From the NCBI GenBank assembly GCA_045546775.1, contig JAZQDM010000126.1, positions 62,001-126,000 of the forward strand: 64,000 nt of DNA, written 5' to 3'. The notes under the pieces are model-generated. The model was not told the DNA's origin and did not search any database. It was given only the letters and a program-made list of their open reading frames with translations. Every line of letters starts with the position of its first letter. Positions within the stretch are counted from its first letter, which is position 1. This DNA is from RGIG3002 sp045546775 (GTDB taxonomy: Bacteria > Bacillota > Clostridia > Lachnospirales > Lachnospiraceae). The position numbers were made by a program, and so were the translations under genes. Of this stretch, positions 1 to 8,959 are shown piece after piece.

Positions 1-2
1 AT

Positions 3-1889
3 GAGACGGGAACGATGCTCAGTGATATTGTCAATATAATGTGGATTCGCGCCCATGAGAAAAAATTGGACTTCAAAATTGATATCGATCCTGAGATTCC
101 ATCCATGTTGTACGGCGATGATGTCCGGTTGAAACAGGTACTTATGAATCTGCTTACCAACGCTATCAAATATACGGAAAAAGGTGCTGTTACATTAAGC
201 GTAAAAGCAGAGCAGTCTGATGCAAATAAAGTGCTTTTAAAAATATCTGTTGCAGATACCGGTATCGGAATCAAGAAGGAAGATTTGGAAGAGCTTTTTG
301 CATCGTTTAAACGTGTGGATGAAGAGAGCAATCACAATATTGAAGGAACCGGTCTTGGTCTTTCCATTGCAAAACAATTGATTGAGATGATGGGCGGACA
401 AATTACAATTGACAGTATTTACAAAAAAGGTTCTACGTTTACGGTGTTGGTGGAACAGTATGTCATGAGTCCTAATCCAATCGGCGAGATGGATTTCCTT
501 ATGAGGATGCGTCTTAACGAGCGTGAGAAATACAAGCAAAGCTTTGAAGCGCCGGATGCCAAGGTGCTTATTGTAGATGACAATGATATGAACCTGATGG
601 TAGTGACGAAGCTTTTGCGCGATACAAAAATTCAGATTGATACAGCAAAGAGTGGTAAGGAATGTTTGGAGAAGACATTAAGCAATTCCTATCATGTTAT
701 TTTTATGGACCATGTTATGCCGGATATGGATGGCGAGGAGACGCTTGAAAGAATTCAAAAGCAGGAAAACGGACGTTGTAAGATGACACCTGTTATTGCA
801 CTCACGGCGAATGTCATGGCAGGAGCGGAAGAGCGTTACAAAGAAAAAGGTTTTGAAGGTTATCTGGCAAAACCGATTAATACAACATTGCTTGAGGCAA
901 CCTTGTTAAAATATCTTCCGGTTGACCTGATAGAATATAGTGCATCTACGATAGAAGAAGAAAAACTGGATGCTGCAATTCAAAAAGTTACTGCCAAAAA
1001 GCGTAAAAAACTTGTCATTACGACAGATTGTGTGTGCGACTTGCCGGAAGAATGGTTGGAGCGTTTTGGTATAGATACGATGCATTATTATGTTCATACA
1101 AAGAATGGACGTTTCTGTGACGTAAAAGAAATTGGTTGTGATAATCTGATGCAATACATCACAGAAGAAGAAAATCGTGCATGGTCATCTTCTGCACCGG
1201 TGGAAGAATATGAAACATTTTTTGCCAATGCGCTCACAAAAGCAGAGAGGATTATTCATATTTCCATGTCTTCTTATGTTAGCGACGGATACAAGAATGC
1301 GATTTCGGCGGCGAGAGGTTTTGATAACGTAATGGTTGTGGATTCCGGACATTTGTCGAGCGGAATGGGTATTATGGTACTGCATGCTGCTGTTATGGTG
1401 AAAGACGGATATGAAGTGAAGAAAATCTGTACAGAACTTGAGCGAATGAAGGAGCGTATCTCCACCTCTTTTGTTGTGCCAAAAACAGATAGTTTGTACC
1501 GCAATGGCCGCGTGAGCAAAGAAATGAAAAAGCTGTGTGATGTTGTGGGATTACGGCCGATTTTGCATTTGAACCAGGGAAGCTTAAAGCTGCGCGGTAT
1601 GAGAATCGGTTCCATAGAAAATGTGCGAAAACAGTACATTCGTCATCGTTTGGCTGCAAAGAAAAAGATTGATAATCGACTTTTATTTATTACATATGCA
1701 GGTTGTACGGTCAAAGAATTGGAAGAAATTAAAAAAGAAGTAGAACGTTGTATGAAGTTCGAAAGAATTATATTCCAAAAAGCGTCAGCAACGATTTCGT
1801 GTAACTGCGGTGTAGGAGCGTTTGGTCTTCTTTATATGAGAAAAAGACAGAAACGCGACATTTTACTTTCCATTGACCAAGAGACGTAA
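3..1889 (+). CDS. Hybrid histidine kinase-receiver protein fused to a DegV domain (5' end outside window)
   Basis: The frame is open to the left edge, so the N-terminus (sensor and HisKA regions) is missing. Counting from the Met at 15, residues ~35-150 are a HATPase_c domain with an N box (MNLLTNAIKYTEKG), a DTGIGI G1 box and a GTGLGLSI G2 box. Residues ~183-305 are a receiver domain: IVDDN acidic pocket, phospho-acceptor Asp in FMDHVMP, and the Lys of LAKP. Residues ~336-610 match the DegV fatty-acid-binding family, starting at ITTDCVCDLPEEW and including the SYVSDGYKNA region and DSGHLSSGMG. DegV proteins bind acyl chains, usually as free-standing proteins for the fatty acid kinase pathway. 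A kinase-receiver-DegV fusion suggests lipid-responsive or lipid-directed signalling, which is inference. A strong terminator follows. Confidence 0.85.
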   Translation, partial: ETGTMLSDIVNIMWIRAHEKKLDFKIDIDPEIPSMLYGDDVRLKQVLMNLLTNAIKYTEKGAVTLSVKAEQSDANKVLLKISVADTGIGIKKEDLEELFASFKRVDEESNHNIEGTGLGLSIAKQLIEMMGGQITIDSIYKKGSTFTVLVEQYVMSPNPIGEMDFLMRMRLNEREKYKQSFEAPDAKVLIVDDNDMNLMVVTKLLRDTKIQIDTAKSGKECLEKTLSNSYHVIFMDHVMPDMDGEETLERIQKQENGRCKMTPVIALTANVMAGAEERYKEKGFEGYLAKPINTTLLEATLLKYLPVDLIEYSASTIEEEKLDAAIQKVTAKKRKKLVITTDCVCDLPEEWLERFGIDTMHYYVHTKNGRFCDVKEIGCDNLMQYITEEENRAWSSSAPVEEYETFFANALTKAERIIHISMSSYVSDGYKNAISAARGFDNVMVVDSGHLSSGMGIMVLHAAVMVKDGYEVKKICTELERMKERISTSFVVPKTDSLYRNGRVSKEMKKLCDVVGLRPILHLNQGSLKLRGMRIGSIENVRKQYIRHRLAAKKKIDNRLLFITYAGCTVKELEEIKKEVERCMKFERIIFQKASATISCNCGVGAFGLLYMRKRQKRDILLSIDQET

Positions 1890-1910
1890 ATAAGGCATTG
1901 TGAGATTATA

Positions 1911-1960
1911 AAGGATGCAAAAAAAGAACTGCCAAAAGCAGTTCTTAATGCATCCTTTTT
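1911..1960. terminator. Bidirectional hairpin terminator between the DegV fusion and the PilZ gene
   Basis: A two-part stem is visible. The inner stem is AAGAACTGC/GCAGTTCTT with a short A-rich loop, and the outer stem is AAGGATGCA/TGCATCCTT, followed by a T run. It overlaps the stop codon of the convergent PilZ gene and can end both transcripts. Confidence 0.85.
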
Positions 1961-2556
1961 TGTCGTTGTTTGGTACTGATGTAAGACGATAAATCTTTGC
2001 ACAGATTTGTTATTTCACAGCCGTAAACCATGGCGTCTTCGTGTTCTTCCGTACGGACAACACGACCTGACAAATCCAATATATGTCCACAATCTTCAAA
2101 GTAGACAGAGAGCGTGTTTCCGATCACTAAGTTGAGCTCTTTCTTGCGGTCTGTGATGGCAAAACCGGAGATACTAACATCACGCACGATGATACTCTTT
2201 GTGCCACGACCGACACCGGTAAGACGTCCTGTTACGGAGACGCCAACACGGAAAGAATCACGCCTGTTGTGAGGCTGGCCGTCGTTTTGCACTTGTAATA
2301 CATACTCACCTTTAAAACGAGCAATCTGTGCCACGCGCCAAATGAAAGGCTGTACTTCGTCCGGTTTATGTTCTACTTCAATTTTTACATTATCAAAATT
2401 AAGGACCTGTTCCGATTCAAAAAGCAACGTAATCAAAGAGATGTTTTCGCGCAATCGTTTTTTGATAATTGCATCCATCTCAACGTGTCGGTCTTCCTGA
2501 CTGATAAACAATGTAATTTTGCCGCCCTCTTCAATGTCGGATAATTTCATACCCAT
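1945..2556 (-). CDS. YcgR-like PilZ domain c-di-GMP receptor
   Basis: A 203-residue protein. Residues ~5-90 form a YcgR-type N-terminal domain. A PilZ domain follows, with the c-di-GMP-binding RRDSFR motif (98-103) and the D-x-S-x-x-G motif as DVSISG (126-131). All signature residues for c-di-GMP binding are present. The start chosen is the ATG at 2556 because AGGAG lies at the right distance just upstream; a longer reading to 2634 has no ribosome site. It is transcribed away from the HD-GYP/surface-protein gene series and probably shares its c-di-GMP input. Its effector target is not visible. Confidence 0.88.
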   Translation of the reverse strand: MGMKLSDIEEGGKITLFISQEDRHVEMDAIIKKRLRENISLITLLFESEQVLNFDNVKIEVEHKPDEVQPFIWRVAQIARFKGEYVLQVQNDGQPHNRRDSFRVGVSVTGRLTGVGRGTKSIIVRDVSISGFAITDRKKELNLVIGNTLSVYFEDCGHILDLSGRVVRTEEHEDAMVYGCEITNLCKDLSSYISTKQRQKRMH

Positions 2557-2786
2557 AGTAAAAACTCCTATAATCCCAATACAAAAATAATCTATTATTA
2601 TTTTATCACAGATTGGACAAGTAGGAAAAGACATTTTTCAAAAAATATGACAAATTTTGACTTATAAATGGGCATATTTTGGTGCGCATTTGGTTGTGTG
2701 AAAACAGGAAAAATAAAAACAACAAAAAATGGGCAAAATAGTGCATTTTTCAAGGTTTTTTTAGTACTATTTACGCGTGCGTTTTA

Positions 2787-2816
2787 TTGACGCTATAACG
2801 CTATATATGGTAAAAT
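2787..2816 (+). promoter_or_regulatory. Sigma-A-type promoter for the HD-GYP/surface-protein gene series
   Basis: TTGACG (2787-2792) and TAAAAT (2811-2816) are separated by 18 bp, about 45 bp upstream of the HD-GYP start. No other convincing promoter was seen in the short gaps that follow, so it may drive the whole 19-kb series. Confidence 0.6.
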
Positions 2817-2861
2817 TACAGCGTAGTATGTCAAGATATGGTGAAATGGGGATAGTGCATC

Positions 2862-3545
2862 ATGATCGTGTACGAACGGGAGGACATGGCCAGCTCAAGG
2901 ACAGGGTGTTATCCGAGCTTGTCCAGCCTTTACAGTGTTATTCCGAGAGATGTGCGATTGCACATGGAGCGGGTCGGAATATACGGTGAGGCATTTTGCA
3001 AATTTTTGGAACATAACGGAAAAGAGTGGATACAAGGTTTTGAGCAATCTTTTTTGGAGAAGGCCAGAGCGTTGTTTATTTTGCATGACATCGGACGAAT
3101 ATTTGTGCCCATTCGCTTCCAAAATAAAGCGGGTGGTCTGACGGATGAAGAATATGCACAAATCAAAAGTCATGCGATGCTTACACCGGAGGCGTTGGAC
3201 AGTATTTATGAGCTGGAGATTTCAGATGAATTGAAAATCCGATTGTCGAATATTGCATTATATCACCATGAGCGCTGGGATGGAAAAGGGTATCCGTTTG
3301 GTTTGAAAGAAACGGAAATTCCGGTAGAGGCAGCGATTTGTTCGCTGGTGGATGCGTACGACGGAATGACGAGTTGGAAATCTTACCGCACACCGATGGA
3401 CAAAGAAAAAGTAAAAAAAATTGTATTGGAAGAAGCAGGAAAGCAGTTCCATCCGGAATTGGCAGGTCTGTTTGCGGAATGCATTGACGTGCTTCCGGAG
3501 AATCTTGGTGCTGCATGGGAAGCACAGGCAGGAAAATATTTTTAG
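2862..3545 (+). CDS. HD-GYP-type c-di-GMP phosphodiesterase
   Basis: A 227-residue stand-alone HD-GYP domain. HD-family metal ligands are visible: a first His in LHMERVGIYG, HDIGR at 75-79, HHERWDGKGYP at 135-145, and a late Asp in SLVDAYDGMTS. The HHE-x-x-DGxGYP motif is the family hallmark, so hydrolysis of c-di-GMP is expected. No sensory domain is attached. Start: ATG at 2862 with GGGGA 9 nt upstream; ATG at 2886 is an alternative but its GGGAGG is too close. It lies 27 bp ahead of the first surface-protein gene on the same strand, so it is probably the first gene of that operon. Confidence 0.85.
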   Translation: MIVYEREDMASSRTGCYPSLSSLYSVIPRDVRLHMERVGIYGEAFCKFLEHNGKEWIQGFEQSFLEKARALFILHDIGRIFVPIRFQNKAGGLTDEEYAQIKSHAMLTPEALDSIYELEISDELKIRLSNIALYHHERWDGKGYPFGLKETEIPVEAAICSLVDAYDGMTSWKSYRTPMDKEKVKKIVLEEAGKQFHPELAGLFAECIDVLPENLGAAWEAQAGKYF

Positions 3546-3572
3546 ATTCATAAAAGTCAGATAGGGTTACGT

Positions 3573-4454
3573 ATGGCAAGAAAGAAAAGAACGAGAAAAA
3601 AGTATTGGGACCGGTTTGAGTTTACGAACCGCTTCCGACATTGGTATATGGGTATTCCGGGCTTTGCCAAAACCTTTTTTAGGGCAGTGGCAGCTTGGCA
3701 GACAATTGTTATATTGTTGACGATACTTGTCATTTTGTACATTATGGCGGCCTTTTATACGGGGCGCGGTGAGTTTGTCATCAAACTGGATCCGGATATG
3801 GCGGACGAAGGTTTTTATTTGTCCGAGACGACCGATTTTAGCGAAAAACTTGTAACACTTCGAAACGATGCAGTGGAGCATGTGACAAACATTACACTTT
3901 CGGATATTCCGGCGGATGTGATGGATGTGGACGGCAAGCACAACGGAAAAGATTATGTAGCATATACGTTTTATTTGTTAAATGATACGTCAGGTACGAG
4001 AGACTATCAGTATGAGTTACATGTAATCAGCACTTCAAAAGAAGTGGATACCGCTTCCTGGGTGATGCTTTTTCATAACGGGGAGCAACAAATATATGCA
4101 CAACAAAACAAGGAAGGCTATGCAGAGTGCCTTTACAACCGGTGGGAATTCCCATTCATGGAATATGCAAAGAATCCGGAGTATATGCAGTCAGTTGTGG
4201 AAGATGCCGCGCAGGCGCATGTGACGGAAGAAATGATAGCCTACCACGATTTCGGTGAGATTGAAGGGCTGTATCAGCTGCAGACCGTTCCGTGGGAGAG
4301 CAAGCAACGCATATGCAGCGGTCTTAGAGAAGGAATTGAATCCGGAGAGATAGATAAATATACGGTGGTCATCTGGCTGGAAGGCGATGACCCGGATTGT
4401 AAGGATGAGTTGATCGGAGGACATTTGGAAGTAGCAATGAAGTTTTATTATTGA
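3573..4454 (+). CDS. Membrane-anchored beta-rich protein of the surface operon
   Basis: A 293-residue protein with a very basic N-terminus (RKKRTRKK), one membrane segment at ~42-64, and a long extracytoplasmic domain. The C-terminal IWLEGDDPDC...E motif recurs in the next gene (IWLEGTDDCC...E) at the same distance from the end, so the two domains are probably homologous. A YTFYLLNDT stretch resembles the TasA/CalY-type fold strand containing an Asn. It lacks a clear SipW-type cleavage site, so it may stay anchored. It is only 24 nt from the next start, which suggests co-translation. The function (anchor or base subunit of a fibre) is inferred from context. Confidence 0.6.
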   Translation: MARKKRTRKKYWDRFEFTNRFRHWYMGIPGFAKTFFRAVAAWQTIVILLTILVILYIMAAFYTGRGEFVIKLDPDMADEGFYLSETTDFSEKLVTLRNDAVEHVTNITLSDIPADVMDVDGKHNGKDYVAYTFYLLNDTSGTRDYQYELHVISTSKEVDTASWVMLFHNGEQQIYAQQNKEGYAECLYNRWEFPFMEYAKNPEYMQSVVEDAAQAHVTEEMIAYHDFGEIEGLYQLQTVPWESKQRICSGLREGIESGEIDKYTVVIWLEGDDPDCKDELIGGHLEVAMKFYY

Positions 4455-4477
4455 TGTGTAACAAAGGAGAAAAGACA

Positions 4478-5431
4478 ATGAGTCAAAAAACAGCAAAAGG
4501 AACGAAAACAACAAAGCAGTTAAGAAAAATTCGCAATACGGTTATGATGGTACTTATTTGCGTGCTGTTGCTTTCCACAGCAACGTATGCATGGTTTTCG
4601 GTAAGCAGTACGGCAAAAGTAACGAATCTTACCATGACTGTCGGAAGTGAACAGGGGTTGCAAATTGCACCGGATGAAAACAAATCCGGAAATGGCACAC
4701 CAGGTACATACAGCAGTGAATTGGAATTTGCGGCAGATGAAAATGATACAACTTCTACTTACTACATAGCGAAACCGCTCTTGCCGGCAACCATGCTTGC
4801 GACAGACAGTTCGATTCAAAAACCGGTATACACGGATGGTGATGTGACGGCAGTGGAAGCGGTTGAAAGTGACGAAATCTTAAAAGATGGCGAGACAGAG
4901 GACGGGAAATATTATTACTACACAACGACCTTTTATTTAAAAACCACAGGCGAAAGCAATGTAAATGTAAAACTTGCGGAATCCAGTTTGACGGAAACTT
5001 ACAAATTGCAAAATGATGCAACGGAAATTACAGGAACGTACATTTTGAATTATTTGGAAAATACTTCCGATGCAGCAACACAGGTGGGAGCAAAAGCATT
5101 GAGAATTCGTCTTGTCAGTGCGGCAGATGATACGGAAATTATTTACCAGCCGTTATCCGATTTTACACCCACAGGCCAGCTGTCTATGGCAACAGATGCA
5201 AGAGGTAATGCTACAACGGCAGGTGTGGAACCGACCAACGTGCAATTGCAGGACGGAACGTTTGACAGTGCAAAAAACGACGGATACATAACGGTTACAC
5301 CGGATGGCACAAGAATTACAATGGAAATTTGGTTAGAAGGAACGGACGACTGTTGTGCGGATGAGATTATGGCGCAGGATATTATCGGCCAGCTTTCCTT
5401 TGAAATAGACAGTGCGACAACGACACCATAA
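4478..5431 (+). CDS. SipW-dependent-type exported protein (TasA/CalY-like subunit 1)
   Basis: A 317-residue protein. A basic N-terminus is followed by a hydrophobic helix (~22-40) ending TATYAWFS, the pattern of SipW-dependent leaders in TasA, CalY and camelysin. The mature part is Thr/Asp-rich and predicted beta, with FYLKTTGESNVNV strands and the C-terminal WLEGTDDCCADE motif shared with the preceding protein. Start: ATG at 4478 with AAAGGAG 8 nt upstream; an upstream TTG has no ribosome site. The gene encoding an ER-type signal peptidase lies five genes further on. I infer a fibre-forming or matrix subunit; the exact polymer is unknown. Confidence 0.7.
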   Translation: MSQKTAKGTKTTKQLRKIRNTVMMVLICVLLLSTATYAWFSVSSTAKVTNLTMTVGSEQGLQIAPDENKSGNGTPGTYSSELEFAADENDTTSTYYIAKPLLPATMLATDSSIQKPVYTDGDVTAVEAVESDEILKDGETEDGKYYYYTTTFYLKTTGESNVNVKLAESSLTETYKLQNDATEITGTYILNYLENTSDAATQVGAKALRIRLVSAADDTEIIYQPLSDFTPTGQLSMATDARGNATTAGVEPTNVQLQDGTFDSAKNDGYITVTPDGTRITMEIWLEGTDDCCADEIMAQDIIGQLSFEIDSATTTP

Positions 5432-5457
5432 ACCCATAGAAGAGGGAGCAGAAAAAA

Positions 5458-7131
5458 ATGGATGCATTTTTTCAATATTTCTTTAACTTTATGAATACCA
5501 TATTCGGCTATCTGTGGGATGTTTTGAAATCCATATGGAGAGCCATCACCGGTATTTTGGACATTAAATTTTATATCGACCTGTTCAAATCCTACAAAGA
5601 TGATTTGTCGGTAGGCGGCTGGATTGCGGCATTGCTTGTACATATTATCGTGCTTATTATTTTTATACTTTTGGCATTTTTGGTTTACCGCGGTATCCGG
5701 TTTTTGTTCCGTTTCAAAGTTCCCGTGGTGGAATACGAAAAGATGAAGGACGAAGTCGTTACCCTAAAGCGTGAAATCATGAAGGCAAATTACGAGAAGG
5801 ACAAAATCCTTGCCATGAAAATCAACGAGCTGGGCGTAAAAGCAAACGCAGATTTGTTGGATTTGGAAGCCCCGGAAGGAATGGCGGAGACGGAAGTGAA
5901 AGCGGATGGGGAAGCGACGGCACAGGCAAACGGCGCAGAACCGGATTTGACCAACATGGAAGGCTTGAGCGAGGAGGAAAAAGCAGCGCTTCTTGCGGCA
6001 CAGGAAAGCGGAAAACCGGTGGCAAAGGTTTTGGCGACAGAGCTTCGTTTCCCGAAGCTTTCTGCAGTGGATGCCTATTACCAGTCTGAGTCTTACGAAA
6101 AACCACAGTTTTTGCAAAATTATTCGTTGGAAGAGCTTTGTATTAATTTTAGAAATTATGCGGCTTCCCAGCTTGGCTTGTATTACGAGTTGGAAGTAAT
6201 CCGGGAAGTATTTGCTTCCTTCGGCGCAGCAAAGATGCTTATTTTACAAGGTATTTCCGGTACGGGTAAAACATCCTTGCCATATGCACTCGGACAGTAT
6301 ATCGAAAATCCGAGTTTGATCTGTTCGGTGCAGCCGTCTTGGCGTGACCGTACCGAGTTGTTCGGTTATTACAATGACTTTACAAAAAAATATTCTGAGA
6401 CCGACTTCTTAAAAACGATTTATGAGTCGCACTATCAGGAAAATATGCGTCTTATTATTTTGGACGAAATGAATATTGCCCGCGTGGAATATTACTTTGC
6501 GGAAATGCTGTCCCTTTTGGAATTGCCAAGAGCGGAGGAACGTTTTATTTCCGTTGTTTCCAGCAGTGCAGACAGTGACCCGGATAAGATGATAGAAGGT
6601 AAAGTGTGGATTCCGGAAAATGTATTTTATGTGGGAACGATCAACAACGACGACTCCACCTTTGCGGTGGCAGACAAGGTGTACGACCGTGCTATCCCGA
6701 TTGATTTGGATGATCGTGCCACACCGTTTGAAGCACCAAACACAGGCGCAATGCCGGTAAAAATGTCTTATTTGCAGTCGTTGTATGACAAGGCAAAAAC
6801 AGACCATCCGATTTCTGAGGAAAGTTTGATGGAGCTGGATAAGTTAGACCGTTATTTGATTGAACATTTCCGATTGACGTTTGGTAACCGTATTTTGCGG
6901 CAGATGAAAGATTTTGTTCCGTGCTATGTGGCATGTGGCGGAACCGAACTTGACGGTATTGACTTTATGTTTGCCAAAAAGATTTTGCGCAAATTTGAGT
7001 CCCTCGGATTAGGTTTCATAAGGGATGAAATTGATGGATTAATCGATTATTTAAATCATGTGTACGGGGAAGACAATTTTAAAGTCAGCAAAGCATACCT
7101 GGCCCGCTTAAAGAAAATGAGTGGTGCGTAG
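5458..7131 (+). CDS. Membrane-tethered McrB-like AAA+ ATPase
   Basis: A 557-residue protein. The N-terminal ~90 residues hold an amphipathic stretch and a membrane segment (~61-82). A basic coiled coil (~90-125) and an acidic Ala/Glu linker (~130-190) follow. The AAA+ module has Walker A GISGTGKTS (265-273), Walker B LIILDEMN (332-339) followed by IARVEYYFAEMLSLLE, and a sensor Asn in GTINNDD (~395). The DEMN-x-ARVE signature is typical of the McrB subclass, which usually pairs with McrC nucleases in defence. Here it sits between export-substrate genes and is membrane-anchored, so the job is probably assembly or remodelling at the membrane. That is inference; a defence role cannot be excluded. 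Confidence 0.8.
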   Translation: MDAFFQYFFNFMNTIFGYLWDVLKSIWRAITGILDIKFYIDLFKSYKDDLSVGGWIAALLVHIIVLIIFILLAFLVYRGIRFLFRFKVPVVEYEKMKDEVVTLKREIMKANYEKDKILAMKINELGVKANADLLDLEAPEGMAETEVKADGEATAQANGAEPDLTNMEGLSEEEKAALLAAQESGKPVAKVLATELRFPKLSAVDAYYQSESYEKPQFLQNYSLEELCINFRNYAASQLGLYYELEVIREVFASFGAAKMLILQGISGTGKTSLPYALGQYIENPSLICSVQPSWRDRTELFGYYNDFTKKYSETDFLKTIYESHYQENMRLIILDEMNIARVEYYFAEMLSLLELPRAEERFISVVSSSADSDPDKMIEGKVWIPENVFYVGTINNDDSTFAVADKVYDRAIPIDLDDRATPFEAPNTGAMPVKMSYLQSLYDKAKTDHPISEESLMELDKLDRYLIEHFRLTFGNRILRQMKDFVPCYVACGGTELDGIDFMFAKKILRKFESLGLGFIRDEIDGLIDYLNHVYGEDNFKVSKAYLARLKKMSGA

Positions 7132-7192
7132 GCACACTTTTGTGACAAAGGATGAGACGGCTAGCAGAGCGTAGACGCGGAAGGACAATAGT

Positions 7193-8368
7193 ATGGTATA
7201 CGATGAATATTCGGACGATGTGCTTCGGGCATATGCGAAAATGAAAGGCAAAAATAAAGAGAATATTGTAGACGATCCATATTATAAATATTTTTATAAT
7301 TTGCTGGAGACAGGGCGCAATTACGTGAAATATTCGTATGCCCGTCTCGTGAAAGAAGTGGATGAAGCGTGGGTACAGGCAATCGAGGAAGCGATTCCGG
7401 CGATGCAGTACCTTATATTTCACCCGCGCAAATTTATTGAGGAAGAGCGCGAAATTGTAAACATTGCGATGGCGCGCAACATTACTTCCGAGTCCATTAG
7501 GCATTTGCTCGCACACAGCAATTACATCGATGAATATCGAAAAGACGGTACCGTCATTCCGAACAAAATTTTGAATGTGTACAAAGAAGAATCGCTCAAT
7601 ACTTACGAAAACCGTTTTATCTGTACGCTTTTGGCGGAATTACAGTTTTTTGTAAATAAGCGGTTTGATGTTATCTTTGATGCCCGGAAAGATGAGATGG
7701 GTATTAACTTTGAAGTGGCATCTACCGTACAAAATTATACGGAGACGGTGGAGTATCAGTTAAAAGTAAAAATCCGCGACAAACAGACCGATGTCGAGGA
7801 AGAAAAAGAAAATCAGGATATTTTTTCGCGAATCATCAAAGTGCACAGGGAAATTAATATGCTTGTGAATACAGAGTTTGTGTCCATCATGCGACGGTTT
7901 CCGTCTATTGTGCATCCGGTAGTAAAAACAAATGCCATTGCGAAAAACAAAGACTACCAAAAATGTTATAACCTATGGAATTTTATACATTCCTACAATC
8001 AAGTCGGTTATAAGATTGAGTTGTTAAAACAGGCACCGAATATTTCGCGAAGCTTTGAAAAGGATATTTACGATTCTTTTATTTGGCATTATGCAATGTT
8101 GCATAATTACACAGAGGGCATTGATGCCCTTAACGTACATAGGGAGCCAAGGAAAAAGGAGTTGAACATACAAGGAATCAGGCAGCTTTTGGAAGAGATT
8201 GTGGAAGGAACAAGTACTTCCGATGCAAACTTGCGCGTTATTGTAAACAATGAACTGCGTGCTATACAAGAGCGCCGAAATCATGAGGCCGATGCAGCCC
8301 AAAAGGTAATGCGCGAACAGCGAAAGAAAGAGCGTTTAGCGCGCAGAAGAAAGAAAAAACGCAGATAA
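7193..8368 (+). CDS. DUF2357-like partner of the McrB-like ATPase, no nuclease domain seen
   Basis: A 391-residue soluble protein. The central SLNTYENRFICTLL segment and the later HPVVKTNAIAKN...DYQKCYNLW region resemble DUF2357, a domain found beside McrB-type ATPases and often fused to a PD-(D/E)XK nuclease. I see no PD-(D/E)XK motif; the C-terminus is a Lys/Arg-rich tail (KKERLARRRKKKRR). It follows the ATPase by 61 bp with its own GGAAGG site. By analogy with McrC it may regulate the ATPase rather than cut DNA. The family match is from memory of the motif and is moderately certain. Confidence 0.6.
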   Translation: MVYDEYSDDVLRAYAKMKGKNKENIVDDPYYKYFYNLLETGRNYVKYSYARLVKEVDEAWVQAIEEAIPAMQYLIFHPRKFIEEEREIVNIAMARNITSESIRHLLAHSNYIDEYRKDGTVIPNKILNVYKEESLNTYENRFICTLLAELQFFVNKRFDVIFDARKDEMGINFEVASTVQNYTETVEYQLKVKIRDKQTDVEEEKENQDIFSRIIKVHREINMLVNTEFVSIMRRFPSIVHPVVKTNAIAKNKDYQKCYNLWNFIHSYNQVGYKIELLKQAPNISRSFEKDIYDSFIWHYAMLHNYTEGIDALNVHREPRKKELNIQGIRQLLEEIVEGTSTSDANLRVIVNNELRAIQERRNHEADAAQKVMREQRKKERLARRRKKKRR

Positions 8369-8383
8369 GAGACGGATACATTT

Positions 8384-8959
8384 ATGAAGAAAATAGTTTC
8401 TTTTATAAAAAAGGCAGCTTTCGTTGCGGTCGTATTGTTTCTCTGTTTTTTGATTTATACGATGTCACAGGGAAAACGTGTTTCCGTTGCCGGTTATCAG
8501 GTGTTGCGCGTCCTGACAGACAGTATGGAGCCTACCATTGCAAAAAATACATGCATTATTATCAAAGAGGTACCCATTGAGGAAGTTCAGGTAGGCGATA
8601 TTATTACGTTTGTATCGAAGGAAGAAAAAATACAAGGGTTTTATAATACCCATCGCGTGCAGGAAGTTGTGCATGAAAACGGACAGACGTATTTTATCAC
8701 AAAAGGTGATAAGAGCGAGTATGTGGATGAAGGCAGAGTGTCCGGTGAGCAATTTGTAGGTGTCTATGTAAGAGAATTACCGGGTGGGCAGCTAATCGGA
8801 AAAGCATTTCTTGCGCTTGCCGACAGCAGAATATATTTTATTTTTATCATTTTTCCACTGTTGTTATGCCTCGTTTCCTATGCGTGGCAGATTTTCGGGA
8901 TAATTACCGGAAGAGAGCGGGTAGATGAGGACGAGGACGATGAGGAAGAGATTTCGTAA
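8384..8959 (+). CDS. sipW: ER-type signal peptidase I (SipW-like)
   Basis: A 191-residue membrane protein with segments at ~11-27 and ~143-167. The catalytic Ser is in TDSMEPTI (S47). The second active residue is a His in FYNTHRV (H90), where the bacterial type has Lys; this Ser-His arrangement marks the ER/SipW subtype. The conserved TKGDKSEYVDEGRV box carries the Asp residues. An acidic tail (DEDEDDEEE) ends the protein. It lies within the run of genes whose products carry SipW-type leaders, so those are its probable substrates. Its end overlaps the next gene. Confidence 0.85.
   Translation: MKKIVSFIKKAAFVAVVLFLCFLIYTMSQGKRVSVAGYQVLRVLTDSMEPTIAKNTCIIIKEVPIEEVQVGDIITFVSKEEKIQGFYNTHRVQEVVHENGQTYFITKGDKSEYVDEGRVSGEQFVGVYVRELPGGQLIGKAFLALADSRIYFIFIIFPLLLCLVSYAWQIFGIITGRERVDEDEDDEEEIS

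Noticed and set aside
5458..8368. Straight call of a McrBC restriction system
   Set aside because: The ATPase is membrane-tethered, the partner shows no nuclease motif, and the genes lie between exported-protein genes on the same strand.
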